64,000 nucleotides of DNA from Mesorhizobium sp. AR10. Lineage in GTDB: Bacteria; Pseudomonadota; Alphaproteobacteria; Rhizobiales; Rhizobiaceae. Numbering within the stretch: the first letter of the stretch is position 1; each line of letters begins with the position of its first letter. The notes under the pieces are model-generated. The model searched no databases. It worked only from the letters and a program-made list of their open reading frames with translations, and was not told where the DNA came from. Location of the stretch: the NCBI RefSeq assembly GCF_024746795.1, contig NZ_CP080524.1:3388001-3452000 (forward strand), given 5' to 3'. Shown piece by piece: positions 36,271 through 45,657 of the stretch. Made by a program: the position numbers and the translations under genes.

Positions 36271-37308
36271 TCAGCCGGCGAGTATACGCTCGATCGCCGG
36301 GCGGTTCAGCCCCTTCAGGCCGATGACGACGAGGCGCGAGCGGCGGTCGTCGTCGGCGGTCCAGGCGCGGTCGTAGTAGTGATTGACGCGCGGGCCGACG
36401 GCCTGCAGCAAAAGCCGCATCGGCTTGCCGCCGACATCGATGAAACCCTTGACGCGCAACACGTTTTCTTCTTCGGCTGCGGTGGCGACGCGCTTTGCCA
36501 GCTCGTCCGGATTGGCGATCGAGGGAATGTCGACGATGAACGTGTCGAAGTCGTCATGCTCGTGGTCGAACGCGCCGTCATGATGGGACTTGCGGTTCTC
36601 GATGTCGTCCTCGACGGCGAGACCGAGCCCAAGCAGTACGGAGGGATCGACCTTGCCATGCGAAGTCGGCACGATCCTCACGGCGCGGGCGGAGTGCTCA
36701 TTGATGATGGCATTGGCGCGGGCCGTGCCGGTTGCGTCCATCAGGTCGCTCTTCGACAGGATGATCAGGTCGGCGCAGGCGATCTGGTCCTCGAACACTT
36801 CCTCGACCGGATCGTCATGGTCGAGTGTGTCGTCCTTGGCACGCTGCGCCTGCAGGGCGTCCATGTCGTTGGCGACGCGGCCTTCGGCCAGCGCCGGTCC
36901 GTCGACCACGGCGATGACGCCGTCGACTGTCACCCGGCTCTTGACCGACGGCCACTGGAAGGCCTGGACCAGCGGCTTGGGCAGTGCCAGGCCGGAGGTT
37001 TCGATCAGGATGTGGTCGACCCTCGGCGTCAGCGACAGGATCTGGTCCAGCGCCGGGACGAAATCGTCGGCGACGGTGCAGCAGATGCAGCCATTGGCCA
37101 GTTCGACGATGTTTTCCTCGGGGCAGGTGTCGATGCCGCACCCCTTGAGGATCTCGCCGTCGATGCCGATGTCGCCGAATTCGTTGACGATGATGGCCAG
37201 CCGCTTGCCCTTGGCGTTCTCAAGCAGATGGCGGATCAGCGTCGTCTTGCCGGCGCCGAGAAAGCCGGTGACGACGGTGCAGGGAACGCGGGAAACGGAA
37301 GCGGGCAT
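36271..37308 (-). CDS. cobW: CobW-family GTP-dependent metallochaperone
   Basis: A 345-residue G3E GTPase, thought to supply cobalt to the CobN chelatase. It has the P-loop GFLGAGKTT (K21), the metal-binding CxCC motif NGCICCTV near residue 70, the switch region ILIETSGLALPKP and the guanine-specificity motif LSKSDL. A histidine-rich stretch (SHHDGAFDHEHDDFD) near residue 240 probably binds metal. The C-terminal CobW domain follows. The ATG at 37308 lies 2 bp after the DUF1636 stop. Control by the upstream cobalamin riboswitch fits a cobalt-delivery role. Confidence 0.95.
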   Translation of the reverse strand: MPASVSRVPCTVVTGFLGAGKTTLIRHLLENAKGKRLAIIVNEFGDIGIDGEILKGCGIDTCPEENIVELANGCICCTVADDFVPALDQILSLTPRVDHILIETSGLALPKPLVQAFQWPSVKSRVTVDGVIAVVDGPALAEGRVANDMDALQAQRAKDDTLDHDDPVEEVFEDQIACADLIILSKSDLMDATGTARANAIINEHSARAVRIVPTSHGKVDPSVLLGLGLAVEDDIENRKSHHDGAFDHEHDDFDTFIVDIPSIANPDELAKRVATAAEEENVLRVKGFIDVGGKPMRLLLQAVGPRVNHYYDRAWTADDDRRSRLVVIGLKGLNRPAIERILAG

Positions 37309-37310
37309 GG

Positions 37311-37739
37311 TCAGTCCTTCAGCGTGTCGAGGGGAGGGATGCGGGCAACGAGGCCGCGCTTCAGGGATTCGGGACGGCCGCGCCATGGAATGAGGCCGTC
37401 GGTCGAGGTGGCGAAGAGCTTTGCGGCGGTGACGAGGTCGGCGCCGCTTGTCGCGGTCAGGTCGCCGAAGACATAGCTCCAGCAGCCGTCGCGCAGGATC
37501 GCAGCGCTCAGCCGGCGTTTGCAGTTGCCAAGGCATTCGACGCTGCGGATGCGGATATTGTCGCCGGAAACGGCGCGGCGTGTGTCCTGCGCGAGCAGTT
37601 CGCCGGCACGGGGATGGGCGTCGGAGCCGGTCTCGTCGCGGCAGGAGGCGCAGACGATGACGGTGACACCGGCCAAGGCATCGCTGTCGCCGGACAAAGC
37701 GTCCGCTGTCTCAGCCGAAAAACTGCTGTCGCGTTCCAA
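37311..37739 (-). CDS. DUF1636 family protein (probable Fe-S protein)
   Basis: A 142-residue protein whose four cysteines, VIVCASCRD (about residues 30 and 33) and VECLGNCKRR (about 69 and 73), are spaced as in thioredoxin-like [2Fe-2S] ferredoxins. DUF1636 genes are often linked to cobW or cob operons, but the role is not known. The start is TTG at 37739, chosen because AAGGAG lies 6 bases upstream and no ATG fits. It is the first gene after the riboswitch and lies 2 bp before cobW. An electron-transfer role for CobG, which contains an Fe-S cluster, is an attractive guess only. Confidence 0.82.
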   Translation of the reverse strand: MERDSSFSAETADALSGDSDALAGVTVIVCASCRDETGSDAHPRAGELLAQDTRRAVSGDNIRIRSVECLGNCKRRLSAAILRDGCWSYVFGDLTATSGADLVTAAKLFATSTDGLIPWRGRPESLKRGLVARIPPLDTLKD

Positions 37740-37794
37740 ATCAGGCTCCTTGCCCGGAAAACCCGCCAGGCGATCGGATTCTTTTTGTCCTAGA

Positions 37795-37970
37795 CGGCAG
37801 GTCTCCTGGCTCGCGGGTCATCGCCTTGGGTGCCGCCTTCCCGGGAACATCCCAGTGGTTTTCGGCCAAGGCTCTTCGCTTACAGTTGCGGGGACAGCCG
37901 CGGATTTGAGACCGAGATCCCGCACCGCATTCCCTCTTGGCTCCTCCCATTGAAGAGAAGAGACCGTCTG
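37795..37970 (-). ncRNA. Cobalamin riboswitch
   Basis: Minus-strand leader of the cob operon. The B12 box GAGCCAGGAGACCTGCC is at 37796-37812. Other conserved blocks are CTGTCCCCGCAACTGTAAGCG near 37880-37900, CCACTGGGATGTTCCCGGGA near 37840-37858, and AGGGAATGCGG near the 5' end. Binding of adenosylcobalamin should switch off the operon. About 55 bases separate the B12 box from the TTG start of the first gene, and no strong terminator is seen there, so control of translation initiation is likely. Confidence 0.95.
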
Positions 37971-37976
37971 GACCGG

Positions 37977-38005
37977 ATTTAGGCTTGTGGGTGCAGGCGT
38001 GTCAA
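37977..38005 (-). promoter_or_regulatory. Sigma-70 promoter of the cob operon
   Basis: Minus-strand TTGACA (38000-38005), a 17-bp spacer and CTAAAT (37977-37982). This puts the transcription start near 37970, at the 5' end of the riboswitch. It lies just after the stop of the upstream gene. Confidence 0.8.
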
Positions 38006-38012
38006 CGCATGG

Positions 38013-39212
38013 TTACGACACGGCGATGTCGGCGAGGGGCTGCCCAAGATCTCCGGCAGGCGTCACCTCCATGCGTTCAAGCCCGAGCCAGCTCTGCATC
38101 AGCTTCAGTTCCTCGAAGAGCTGAGCGGCGGTTTCTGAAGGCGCGCCGGTCTCGGCGTAGGCGGCGTGGACGCGCAGCACGCTGGCTGGCCGGTCGGCCT
38201 TGAGGTCGACGCGCGCGACGATCCTGTCGCCGAGCAGGAACGGCAGCACATAATAGCCGTACTGGCGCTTTTCGGCCGGGGTGTAGATCTCGATGCGGTA
38301 GCGGAATTTGAACAGGTTTTCCGTGCGCGTCCGCTCGAAAACGACCGGATCGAACGGGGCAAGCAGGGCGCGCGCCTCGATCCTGCGCGGAAAGCGCGCA
38401 TCCTTGTGCAGATAGGCCTGCTTGTCCCAACCCTCGACGCGCACCGGCAAAAGCTCGCCGGTCTCGACCAGTTCCTCAAGGCGGCCCTTCATATCAGCCG
38501 GCGACAGGCGGAAATAATCGCGCAGGTCGCTCGCTGTCGCCACGCCATGGGCGCGGGCCGAGATGCGCAGCAATTCGCGATGCGCGTCCTCGGCGACGGG
38601 AACCGGCAGGTCGAGGATCACTTGTGGCAGCACACGCTCGGGCAGATCATAGAATCGTTCGAAGCCCCGGCGTTGGGCCGTGGTGATGCGTCCGGCCCAG
38701 AACAGCCATTCGAAGGCATGCTTGGCATGGCTCCAGCCCCACCAGCCGCCTGAGCCTTTCTGGCCTTCGAGCGCGGAAGCGGCGATCGGGCCGCGATCGA
38801 CGACCTCGCGGTAGATCTCTTCGATATAGGCGGCGTGGTCGCGCCCCCACTTGGCAAGGCCGAGATACATCTCGTCACCGCGCTCGGCCCGCTGCATGCG
38901 CCAGCGCATCAGCGGCCAGGTCTCGACCGGCAGGAAGGACGCCTCGTGCGCCCAGTATTCGAAGACCGTGCGCTTGCGGGTCACGGCGGCATTGTCGAGC
39001 AGCGAGAGCGGGTAGGGGCCAAGGCGCGAGTAAAGCGGCATATAGTGCGCGCGCACCACGGCACTGACGGAATCGATCTGCAGCAAGCCGGTGCGGGCCA
39101 GCACACGGCCAAGATGCCGCCGGTCAGGCGTACCCGTTGGGCGGGCATCACTAAAACCCTGGGCCGCAAGCGCGATGCGGCGGGCCATGGCGAGCGAGAT
39201 TTTTTCCTTCAT
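38013..39212 (-). CDS. YcaQ-like winged-helix DNA glycosylase family protein
   Basis: A 399-residue protein of the YcaQ/AlkZ family. These glycosylases unhook DNA interstrand crosslinks in E. coli (YcaQ) or excise specific bulky adducts (AlkZ). The family core QIDSVSAVVRAHYMPLYSR (about residues 50-68) contains the catalytic-type Gln-x-Asp. Further blocks are YWAHEASFLPVETWPLMRW and the C-terminal LLAPFDPVVFERTR and YGYYVLPFLLGDRIVARVDL. The ATG at 39212 is chosen because it precedes the first family helix; 18 in-frame codons upstream lack it. It lies upstream of the cob promoter on the same strand and is not part of that operon. Confidence 0.88.
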   Translation of the reverse strand: MKEKISLAMARRIALAAQGFSDARPTGTPDRRHLGRVLARTGLLQIDSVSAVVRAHYMPLYSRLGPYPLSLLDNAAVTRKRTVFEYWAHEASFLPVETWPLMRWRMQRAERGDEMYLGLAKWGRDHAAYIEEIYREVVDRGPIAASALEGQKGSGGWWGWSHAKHAFEWLFWAGRITTAQRRGFERFYDLPERVLPQVILDLPVPVAEDAHRELLRISARAHGVATASDLRDYFRLSPADMKGRLEELVETGELLPVRVEGWDKQAYLHKDARFPRRIEARALLAPFDPVVFERTRTENLFKFRYRIEIYTPAEKRQYGYYVLPFLLGDRIVARVDLKADRPASVLRVHAAYAETGAPSETAAQLFEELKLMQSWLGLERMEVTPAGDLGQPLADIAVS

Positions 39213-39543
39213 GCAGACGGAACTCTGATGATTTTCGGACAAATGGAGCCAGTGATTCCGCGTCATGCTAGCAGGGTTTTGGCGGGAACCATGTCAGGAG
39301 AGAAAAGTGGAGTAAAAAGTGAAGGAAATCAAACAGGAGCGGAACGGACCAGTTTCTCTTGATGTGCCGTCCAGCACCGTCTTTTGAACAAGGTTTGACT
39401 TGCTTCGCCGAAAGCGCTGCGCTAACCCTCGCCGCGTTGCAGCATAGGCACTTAAAACGGTTCAGCGGTTAATCTGTCACGCTTCCGCATTAGGGTTCGT
39501 TGCTGTAATCAGAGTGGATTGGCCGCCAACGGAAAGCTGCTGC
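39213..39543 (+). promoter_or_regulatory. Non-coding region with the nuo operon promoter
   Basis: A 331-bp gap between the divergent ycaQ-like and nuoA genes, with no credible gene. TTGACT at 39395-39400 is the best -35 candidate; a GCTAAC about 20 bp on is a weak -10, so the start point is uncertain. The region must carry the promoter for the long nuo transcript. Confidence 0.4.
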
Positions 39544-39909
39544 ATGAGCGCACTTTTGACTTCGTATCTGCCCATCGTCCTGTTCATCGGCGTGGCGCTG
39601 GTCGTTGGCCTTGCGCTGCTTGTGGCCCCGTTCCTGGTAGCCTACCGCAATCCCGACCCGGAAAAGCTTTCCGCCTATGAGTGCGGCTTCAACTCGTTCG
39701 ATGATGCCCGCATGAAGTTCGACATCCGCTTCTATCTGGTGTCGATCCTGTTCATCATCTTCGATCTGGAAGTGGCCTTCCTGTTTCCGTGGGCGGTGTC
39801 CTTCTCGAAGATCGGCATGCTCGGTTTCTGGTCGATGATGGTGTTCCTGGCGGTGCTGACCATCGGCTTTGCCTATGAATGGAAAAAAGGAGCGCTGGAA
39901 TGGGATTGA
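39544..39909 (+). CDS. nuoA: NADH-quinone oxidoreductase subunit A
   Basis: A small hydrophobic subunit of complex I (mitochondrial ND3 type) in the membrane arm near the quinone site. The 121 residues have three membrane helices (about 8-30, 62-83 and 90-112). The conserved loop [26 protein letters not shown] carries the family Cys of the active/deactive loop. The ATG at 39544 is preferred to an open frame beginning 30 bp earlier, which adds no membrane segment. The 3' end overlaps nuoB by 10 bp. Confidence 0.96.
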   Translation: MSALLTSYLPIVLFIGVALVVGLALLVAPFLVAYRNPDPEKLSAYECGFNSFDDARMKFDIRFYLVSILFIIFDLEVAFLFPWAVSFSKIGMLGFWSMMVFLAVLTIGFAYEWKKGALEWD

Positions 39910-40481
39910 GCGACAGTTCCGGCACGCTCGTCGCGCCGAAGCCCAAGGGCCTCATCGACCCCAACACCGGCAGGCCGGTGGGGTCCGACGACCCGTTTTT
40001 CCTCGAAATCAACAACGAGCTGGCCGACAAGGGCTTTCTCGTCACCTCCACCGAGGCGCTGGTCACCTGGGCGCGCAGCGGCTCGCTGATGTTCATGACG
40101 TTTGGTCTTGCGTGCTGCGCGGTCGAGATGATCCATACCTCGATGCCACGCTATGACTCGGAGAGGTTCGGTGTCGCTCCTCGCGCGTCTCCGCGCCAGT
40201 CCGACATCATGATCGTCGCCGGCACGCTGACCAACAAGATGGCGCCGGCGCTGCGCAAGGTCTACGACCAGATGCCGGAGCCACGCTACGTCATCTCGAT
40301 GGGTTCCTGCGCCAATGGCGGCGGCTATTATCACTATTCCTATTCGGTGGTGCGCGGCTGCGACCGCGTCGTGCCGGTCGACATCTACGTGCCCGGTTGC
40401 CCGCCAAGCGCGGAAGCGCTGCTCTACGGCATTCTTCTCTTGCAGAAGAAGATCCGCCGCACCGGCACGATCGAGCGGTGA
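39900..40481 (+). CDS. nuoB: NADH-quinone oxidoreductase subunit B
   Basis: The subunit carrying the terminal [4Fe-4S] cluster N2 that passes electrons to ubiquinone. The 193 residues have all four ligands: tandem C72-C73 in [10 protein letters not shown]137 in SMGSCANGG and C167 in VPGCPPSAE. The first 35 residues are a rhizobial-type extension. The ATG at 39900 lies inside the end of nuoA, so translation is coupled. Confidence 0.97.
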   Translation: MGLSDSSGTLVAPKPKGLIDPNTGRPVGSDDPFFLEINNELADKGFLVTSTEALVTWARSGSLMFMTFGLACCAVEMIHTSMPRYDSERFGVAPRASPRQSDIMIVAGTLTNKMAPALRKVYDQMPEPRYVISMGSCANGGGYYHYSYSVVRGCDRVVPVDIYVPGCPPSAEALLYGILLLQKKIRRTGTIER

Positions 40482-40486
40482 GTGGC

Positions 40487-41092
40487 ATGAGCCAGGCCTT
40501 GAATGAACTGTCGACATATCTCGGCGAGAAGCTGGCCGGTCGGATCGGGGATGCTGTGTTTGCCTATGGCGAACTCACCGTCCCTGTCGAGCCGAGCAAC
40601 CTTATCGAGGTGGTGACCTTCCTGCGCGACGACAAACGCTGCCAGTTCATCTCGATCATCGATGTCTGCGGTGCCGATTATCCGTCGCGGGCCAAGCGCT
40701 TCGACGTCGTCTATCATCTGCTGTCGCCGAAGCAGAATGTCCGCATCCGCTTGAAAGTTCAGGCCGATGAGGAAACCATGGTGCCGTCGATCACCGGCGT
40801 GTTTCCCGGTGCCGACTGGTTTGAGCGGGAGACCTACGATCTCTACGGTGTGCTGTTTTCAGGCCATCCTGACCTGCGCCGGATCCTGACCGACTACGGC
40901 TTCGAGGGCCATCCGCTGCGCAAGGATTTCCCGCTGACCGGCTTCGTCGAGGTGCGCTACGACGACGAAGCCAAGCGCGTCATCTACGAGCCGGTGGAAT
41001 TGAAGCAGGAATTCCGCAATTTCGATTTTCTTTCCCCGTGGGAGGGCACCGATTATGTGCTGCCCGGGGACGAAAAAGCCAAGACGAATTGA
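40487..41092 (+). CDS. nuoC: NADH-quinone oxidoreductase subunit C
   Basis: The 30-kDa subunit of the peripheral arm, bound to NuoD and NuoB. The 201 residues include the signature block [20 protein letters not shown] and then [17 protein letters not shown], diagnostic of this family. The ATG at 40487 is 5 bp after the nuoB stop and follows GAGTGGC-type sequence. It is separate from nuoD, unlike the fused nuoCD of E. coli. Confidence 0.97.
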   Translation: MSQALNELSTYLGEKLAGRIGDAVFAYGELTVPVEPSNLIEVVTFLRDDKRCQFISIIDVCGADYPSRAKRFDVVYHLLSPKQNVRIRLKVQADEETMVPSITGVFPGADWFERETYDLYGVLFSGHPDLRRILTDYGFEGHPLRKDFPLTGFVEVRYDDEAKRVIYEPVELKQEFRNFDFLSPWEGTDYVLPGDEKAKTN

Positions 41093-41101
41093 GGCGCCAG
41101 A

Positions 41102-42292
41102 ATGGCTGAGACCTCCGTCCGCAACTTCAACATCAATTTCGGCCCGCAGCATCCGGCGGCTCATGGCGTTTTGCGCCTGGTGCTCGAGCTCGACGGCGAG
41201 GTGGTCGATCGCGTCGATCCGCATATCGGGCTCTTGCATCGCGGCACGGAAAAGCTGATCGAGCACAAGACCTACCTGCAGGCCGTGCCTTATCTCGACC
41301 GGCTCGATTATTGCGCACCGATGAACCAGGAGCATGCCTTCGCGCTGGCCGCCGAGCGGTTGCTCGGCATCGACGTGCCGAAGCGCGGCCAGATCATCCG
41401 CGTGCTCTACTGCGAGATCGGCCGGATCATGTCGCATATCCTCAATGTGACGACGCAGGCGCTGGATGTGGGTGCGCTGACGCCACCGCTGTGGGGCTTC
41501 GTCGAGCGCGAAAAGCTGATGGTGTTCTACGAGCGCGCCTCGGGTTCGCGCATGCATGCGGCCTATTTCCGCCCCGGTGGCGTGCATCAGGACCTGCCCG
41601 CGAAGCTGGTCGAGGACATCGGCAAGTGGATCGATCCGTTCCTGAAATCCCTCGATGATCTCGATGCGCTGCTCACCGGCAACCGCATCTTCAAGCAGCG
41701 CAATGTCGACATCGGCACGGTCTCGCTGGCCGATGCCTGGGCCTGGGGGTTTTCGGGCGTCATGGTGCGCGGCTCGGGTGCTGCCTGGGATTTGCGCAAG
41801 TCGCAGCCCTACGAATGCTACTCGGAAATGGATTTCGACATTCCGATCGGCAAGAACGGCGACTGCTACGACCGTTATCTCGTGCGCATGGAAGAGATGC
41901 GCCAGTCGGCGAAGATCATGCGCCAATGCGTAGACCTCTTGCTCGGCAAGGAACTCAGCGGCCCGGTCTCGAATCTCGACGGCAAGGTGGTGCCGCCAAA
42001 GCGCCAGGCGATGAAGCGCTCGATGGAAGCGCTGATCCATCACTTCAAGCTCTACACCGAAGGCTACCGCGTGCCGGCGGGTGAGGTTTACGCCGCCGTT
42101 GAAGCGCCAAAGGGCGAGTTCGGCGTCTATCTCGTCTCCGACGGCACCAACAAGCCCTACCGTTGCAAGCTGCGCGCGCCCGGATTCGCGCATCTGCAGG
42201 CCATGGATTTTCTGTGCCGCGGCCACATGCTGGCCGACGTCACCGCCGTCCTCGGTTCCCTCGACATCGTGTTTGGTGAGGTCGATCGCTAA
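41102..42292 (+). CDS. nuoD: NADH-quinone oxidoreductase subunit D
   Basis: The 49-kDa subunit that forms most of the quinone-binding cavity together with NuoB. The 396 residues show [35 protein letters not shown] and [18 protein letters not shown], and end [12 protein letters not shown] as is typical. The quinone-site residues in HPAAHG and the conserved Tyr region (PYLDRLDY) are present. The stop is immediately followed by the nuoE start. Confidence 0.98.
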   Translation: MAETSVRNFNINFGPQHPAAHGVLRLVLELDGEVVDRVDPHIGLLHRGTEKLIEHKTYLQAVPYLDRLDYCAPMNQEHAFALAAERLLGIDVPKRGQIIRVLYCEIGRIMSHILNVTTQALDVGALTPPLWGFVEREKLMVFYERASGSRMHAAYFRPGGVHQDLPAKLVEDIGKWIDPFLKSLDDLDALLTGNRIFKQRNVDIGTVSLADAWAWGFSGVMVRGSGAAWDLRKSQPYECYSEMDFDIPIGKNGDCYDRYLVRMEEMRQSAKIMRQCVDLLLGKELSGPVSNLDGKVVPPKRQAMKRSMEALIHHFKLYTEGYRVPAGEVYAAVEAPKGEFGVYLVSDGTNKPYRCKLRAPGFAHLQAMDFLCRGHMLADVTAVLGSLDIVFGEVDR

Positions 42293-43597
42293 ATGTCAGT
42301 CCGCCGTCTCGCAGAAGCAAGCGTCCAGCCAGCAGCCTTCGCCTTCAACAGGGCGAATGCGGCGGCGGCCAAGCAATGGATCAAGAAATATCCGAAGGGC
42401 CGCGAACAGTCGGCGATCATCCCGCTGCTGATGATAGCGCAGGAGCAGGAAGGCTGGGTGACCAAGGCAGCGATCGAGACCATCTCCGACATGCTCGGCA
42501 TGCCCTATATCAGGGGGCTCGAAGTCGCGACCTTCTACACGCAGTATCAGCTCAATCCGGTCGGCACACGCGCGCATATCCAGGTCTGCGGCACCACGCC
42601 CTGCATGCTGCGCGGCTCGGAAGCGCTGATGGATGTCTGCCGCTCCAAGATCCATCACGACCAGTTCCACACCAACGACAAGGGCACGCTGTCGTGGGAA
42701 GAGGTCGAATGCCTTGGCGCCTGCGTCAACGCGCCGATGGTGATGATCTTCAAGGACACGTTCGAAGATTTGACGCCGGAGCGGCTTGGCGAAATCATCG
42801 ACCTCTATGGCGCCGGCAAGGGCGCGCAGGTTCAGCCCGGACCGCAGAATGGGCGCACCACGTCCGAACCGGTCACCGGTCTGACGACGCTGAAGAGCGA
42901 AAAAGCGATCCTCAAGACGACGCGCGACAAGGACGCCAAGGCAGCGACCAAAGCCGCCCAGGATGCAGCATCGAGTGCCGCCCCGGCTGCGCAGGCCACT
43001 GCCGCGTCGGCTGCCACGGTTTCACAGGCGGCTGCCTCTGTAGCGCCGTCGAAGGCCAGCAGGCCGAAGACCGACGCGCCCGAAACCAGCCCGGCGTTGA
43101 AATCGCCTTCGCCGGCCAAGGTCGCGCCCGAGGTGGAAAAGGCAGCGAGCGTTGCCGCCCCGCTGCATTCGGCCGCCAATGCCAACACGGCAGCGCCTGA
43201 GGTCGAAAAGGTTTCGAAACAGCGCAGTGGCCCGATGACCAAGGCCGAGCCTGCGTCCGCCTTCAAGGCGCCGGAAGCCAAGGTGCCGGCGGCGAAACCC
43301 GCCAAGCCGTCGCTCGAGGACAAGAACCGTCCGGCCGGTATCGACAAGCCCGCGCTGGTCGACGATCTCAAGCTGATCTCGGGCGTCGGCCCGAAGATCG
43401 AGGGCATCCTGCACTCGCTTGGCATCTTCACCTTCACCCAGGTCGCTTCCTGGAAGAAGGCCGAGCGCGAGTGGGTGGACGCCTATCTCGCTTTCCACGG
43501 CCGCATCGACCGCGACGACTGGGTCAAGCAGGCCAAGGCGCTCGCCAAGGGCGGCGTCGCCGAATATATCCGCGTCTTCGGCAAGAAACCGGTCTAG
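42293..43597 (+). CDS. nuoE: NADH-quinone oxidoreductase subunit E with long C-terminal extension
   Basis: The [2Fe-2S] (N1a) subunit of the NADH dehydrogenase module. The first 190 or so residues are the normal NuoE fold with ligands C99, C104, C140 and C144 (CGTTPC, ECLGAC). The E. coli protein is about 166 residues, but here it has 434. After the core comes a low-complexity Ala/Lys/Pro-rich linker (about 220-345) and then a C-terminal module of about 75 residues (LKLISGVGPKIEGILHSLGI...) like a helix-hairpin-helix. The same module ends a separate protein encoded two genes further on. Extended NuoE proteins of this type are usual in rhizobia. The start is ATG 42293, directly after the nuoD stop. 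Confidence 0.93.
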   Translation: MSVRRLAEASVQPAAFAFNRANAAAAKQWIKKYPKGREQSAIIPLLMIAQEQEGWVTKAAIETISDMLGMPYIRGLEVATFYTQYQLNPVGTRAHIQVCGTTPCMLRGSEALMDVCRSKIHHDQFHTNDKGTLSWEEVECLGACVNAPMVMIFKDTFEDLTPERLGEIIDLYGAGKGAQVQPGPQNGRTTSEPVTGLTTLKSEKAILKTTRDKDAKAATKAAQDAASSAAPAAQATAASAATVSQAAASVAPSKASRPKTDAPETSPALKSPSPAKVAPEVEKAASVAAPLHSAANANTAAPEVEKVSKQRSGPMTKAEPASAFKAPEAKVPAAKPAKPSLEDKNRPAGIDKPALVDDLKLISGVGPKIEGILHSLGIFTFTQVASWKKAEREWVDAYLAFHGRIDRDDWVKQAKALAKGGVAEYIRVFGKKPV

Positions 43598-43612
43598 GGC
43601 GGAGAGCGATCA

Positions 43613-44254
43613 GTGAGCAGCTTCGGCAAAAAAGGGCAGGACACGCAGCGTTCGACGAACGCCGCGCGCCCGCTTGCCGGCAGCCCTGTTCGTCCGGCAA
43701 AGCAGCCAAGCCCACACGTCATCTATCGCGAGGGCGAAACCGAGCGTCCGAGCTTTCATGGATCGTTCGCCGAATTGCATTGGCCGAAATTCGTGGCGAC
43801 AGCGTTCGCGCTGTTCGCGCTTGGCTACTACCTCACGCGCGGGAAAGGCGACCTGTTCACGGTGGTGCTTGCGACGCTGCTGGCCGGCGCGTTCAGCTAC
43901 CTTGTGCTCAACGGTTTCCGCAAATCCGTGAACAACGTGCACACTGCGCGCACGGAACTGTTCAGATCGCCGCGTTTCGCCATTGGTGCGGTCCTGGGCC
44001 TCGGTTACTTTGTCTATTCGACGTTCCTGAGGGGGCCTCCCGATGCCTCGGACAGTGAGATAGCGCGGGCGGTGGCCGAGTTCACGGACCCGTTGGCGCC
44101 CTTCCGCGACGGCTTTCAACAGCGGGATCTGTCTGCGGTGGCGATGCTGATCCTCAAGGCCGCCGGCATGATGGTTCTGGGTGGATTGGTTGTGAAAACG
44201 GTCGCCAAGCGTCTGCTTGGCGAGGAAGCCGGGAGTGCCAACAATGCTGGCTGA
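43613..44254 (+). CDS. Membrane protein of unknown function in the nuo operon
   Basis: A 213-residue protein starting with GTG at 43613 after GGAGAGCG. A polar N-terminus of about 55 residues is followed by two hydrophobic hairpin helices (about 60-77 and 82-100), a third near 122-140, and a C-terminal helix near 178-197. No family is recognised. It lies between nuoE and nuoF, with the nuoF start inside its last codons, so it is cotranscribed. Its placement next to soluble NADH-module genes suggests a role in assembly or membrane attachment, which is inference. Confidence 0.75.
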   Translation: MSSFGKKGQDTQRSTNAARPLAGSPVRPAKQPSPHVIYREGETERPSFHGSFAELHWPKFVATAFALFALGYYLTRGKGDLFTVVLATLLAGAFSYLVLNGFRKSVNNVHTARTELFRSPRFAIGAVLGLGYFVYSTFLRGPPDASDSEIARAVAEFTDPLAPFRDGFQQRDLSAVAMLILKAAGMMVLGGLVVKTVAKRLLGEEAGSANNAG

Positions 44255-45548
44255 TAAAGACCGCATCTTCAACAACATCTACGGCCGCTTCGACAAGTCG
44301 CTGGCCGGTGCGATGTCGCGCGGCGCCTGGGACAACACACCCGGCATCATCGCCAAGGGGCGCGAGTGGATCGTCAACGAGATGAAGGCCAGCGGCCTGC
44401 GCGGACGCGGTGGCGCCGGCTTCCCGACCGGGCTGAAATGGTCGTTCATGCCCAAGCAGAGCGACGGCCGGCCGAGCTATCTGGTCGTCAACGCCGACGA
44501 ATCCGAGCCCGGCACCTGCAAGGACCGCGACATCCTGCGCCACGACCCGCACACGCTGGTCGAGGGCTGCCTGATCGCCGGCTTCGCCATGGGTGCGATC
44601 GCGGCCTACATCTATGTGCGCGGCGAGTTCATCCGCGAGCGCGAGGCGCTGCAGCGCGCCATCGACGAGGCCTACGAGGCCAAGCTGATCGGCAAGAACA
44701 ACACGTCCGGCTATGACTTTGATATCTATATGCATCATGGCGCCGGCGCCTATATCTGCGGCGAGGAGACGGCGCTGCTCGAAAGCCTCGAAGGCAAGAA
44801 GGGCCAGCCGCGGCTGAAGCCGCCATTCCCGGCCAATGTCGGCCTCTATGGCTGCCCGACCACCGTCAACAATGTCGAATCCATCGCGGTCGCGCCGACC
44901 ATCCTGCGGCGCGGTGCCGCCTGGTTCTCGTCCTTCGGCCGGCCCAACAATGTCGGCACCAAGCTGTTCTGCATCTCCGGCCACGTCAACAATCCGTGTA
45001 CCGTCGAAGAAGCAATGTCGATCCCGTTCCGCGAGCTGATCGAGACGCATTGCGGCGGCATTCGCGGCGGCTGGGACAATCTTCTGGCGGTCATTCCGGG
45101 CGGTGCTTCGGTGCCGCTGGTGCCTGCCGAACAGATCATCGACACGCCGATGGATTTCGACGCGCTGCGCGACCTGAAGTCGGGCCTCGGCACCGCGGCT
45201 GTCATCGTCATGGACAAGTCGACCGATATCGTGAAGGCGATCGCGCGGCTTTCCTACTTCTACAAGCATGAGAGCTGCGGCCAGTGCACGCCGTGCCGTG
45301 AAGGCACCGGCTGGATGTGGCGGGTGATGGAGCGGCTGGTGCGCGGCGAGGCGCAGAAGCGCGAGATCGATATGCTGCTCGACGTGACCAAGCAGGTCGA
45401 AGGCCACACGATCTGTGCGCTCGGCGACGCGGCGGCGTGGCCGATCCAGGGCCTGATGCGGCACTTCCGCGGCGAGGTGGAACGGCGCATCGACGAGTTT
45501 TCGCGTAACGCGCACCGGGCCGAACCGGTGATGGTGGCGGCGGAGTAG
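44244..45548 (+). CDS. nuoF: NADH-quinone oxidoreductase subunit F
   Basis: The NADH- and FMN-binding subunit of complex I with cluster N3. The 434 residues have the FMN/NADH site [20 protein letters not shown] (about 52-71), [19 protein letters not shown], and the [4Fe-4S] ligands in [13 protein letters not shown] plus the later Cys in [12 protein letters not shown]. The ATG at 44244 overlaps the previous gene by 11 bp. The operon context and motif set leave little doubt. Confidence 0.98.
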   Translation: MLADKDRIFNNIYGRFDKSLAGAMSRGAWDNTPGIIAKGREWIVNEMKASGLRGRGGAGFPTGLKWSFMPKQSDGRPSYLVVNADESEPGTCKDRDILRHDPHTLVEGCLIAGFAMGAIAAYIYVRGEFIREREALQRAIDEAYEAKLIGKNNTSGYDFDIYMHHGAGAYICGEETALLESLEGKKGQPRLKPPFPANVGLYGCPTTVNNVESIAVAPTILRRGAAWFSSFGRPNNVGTKLFCISGHVNNPCTVEEAMSIPFRELIETHCGGIRGGWDNLLAVIPGGASVPLVPAEQIIDTPMDFDALRDLKSGLGTAAVIVMDKSTDIVKAIARLSYFYKHESCGQCTPCREGTGWMWRVMERLVRGEAQKREIDMLLDVTKQVEGHTICALGDAAAWPIQGLMRHFRGEVERRIDEFSRNAHRAEPVMVAAE

Positions 45549-45657
45549 ACAGAAAAGTTCGAAATACGGGCAATTGCCCGATTTGAAATGCGGGCCGAAA
45601 TGCCCGGGACGAAGATACCGCGGCGGGGCAGACGAAGAACGACTTAGGAGACCACCA

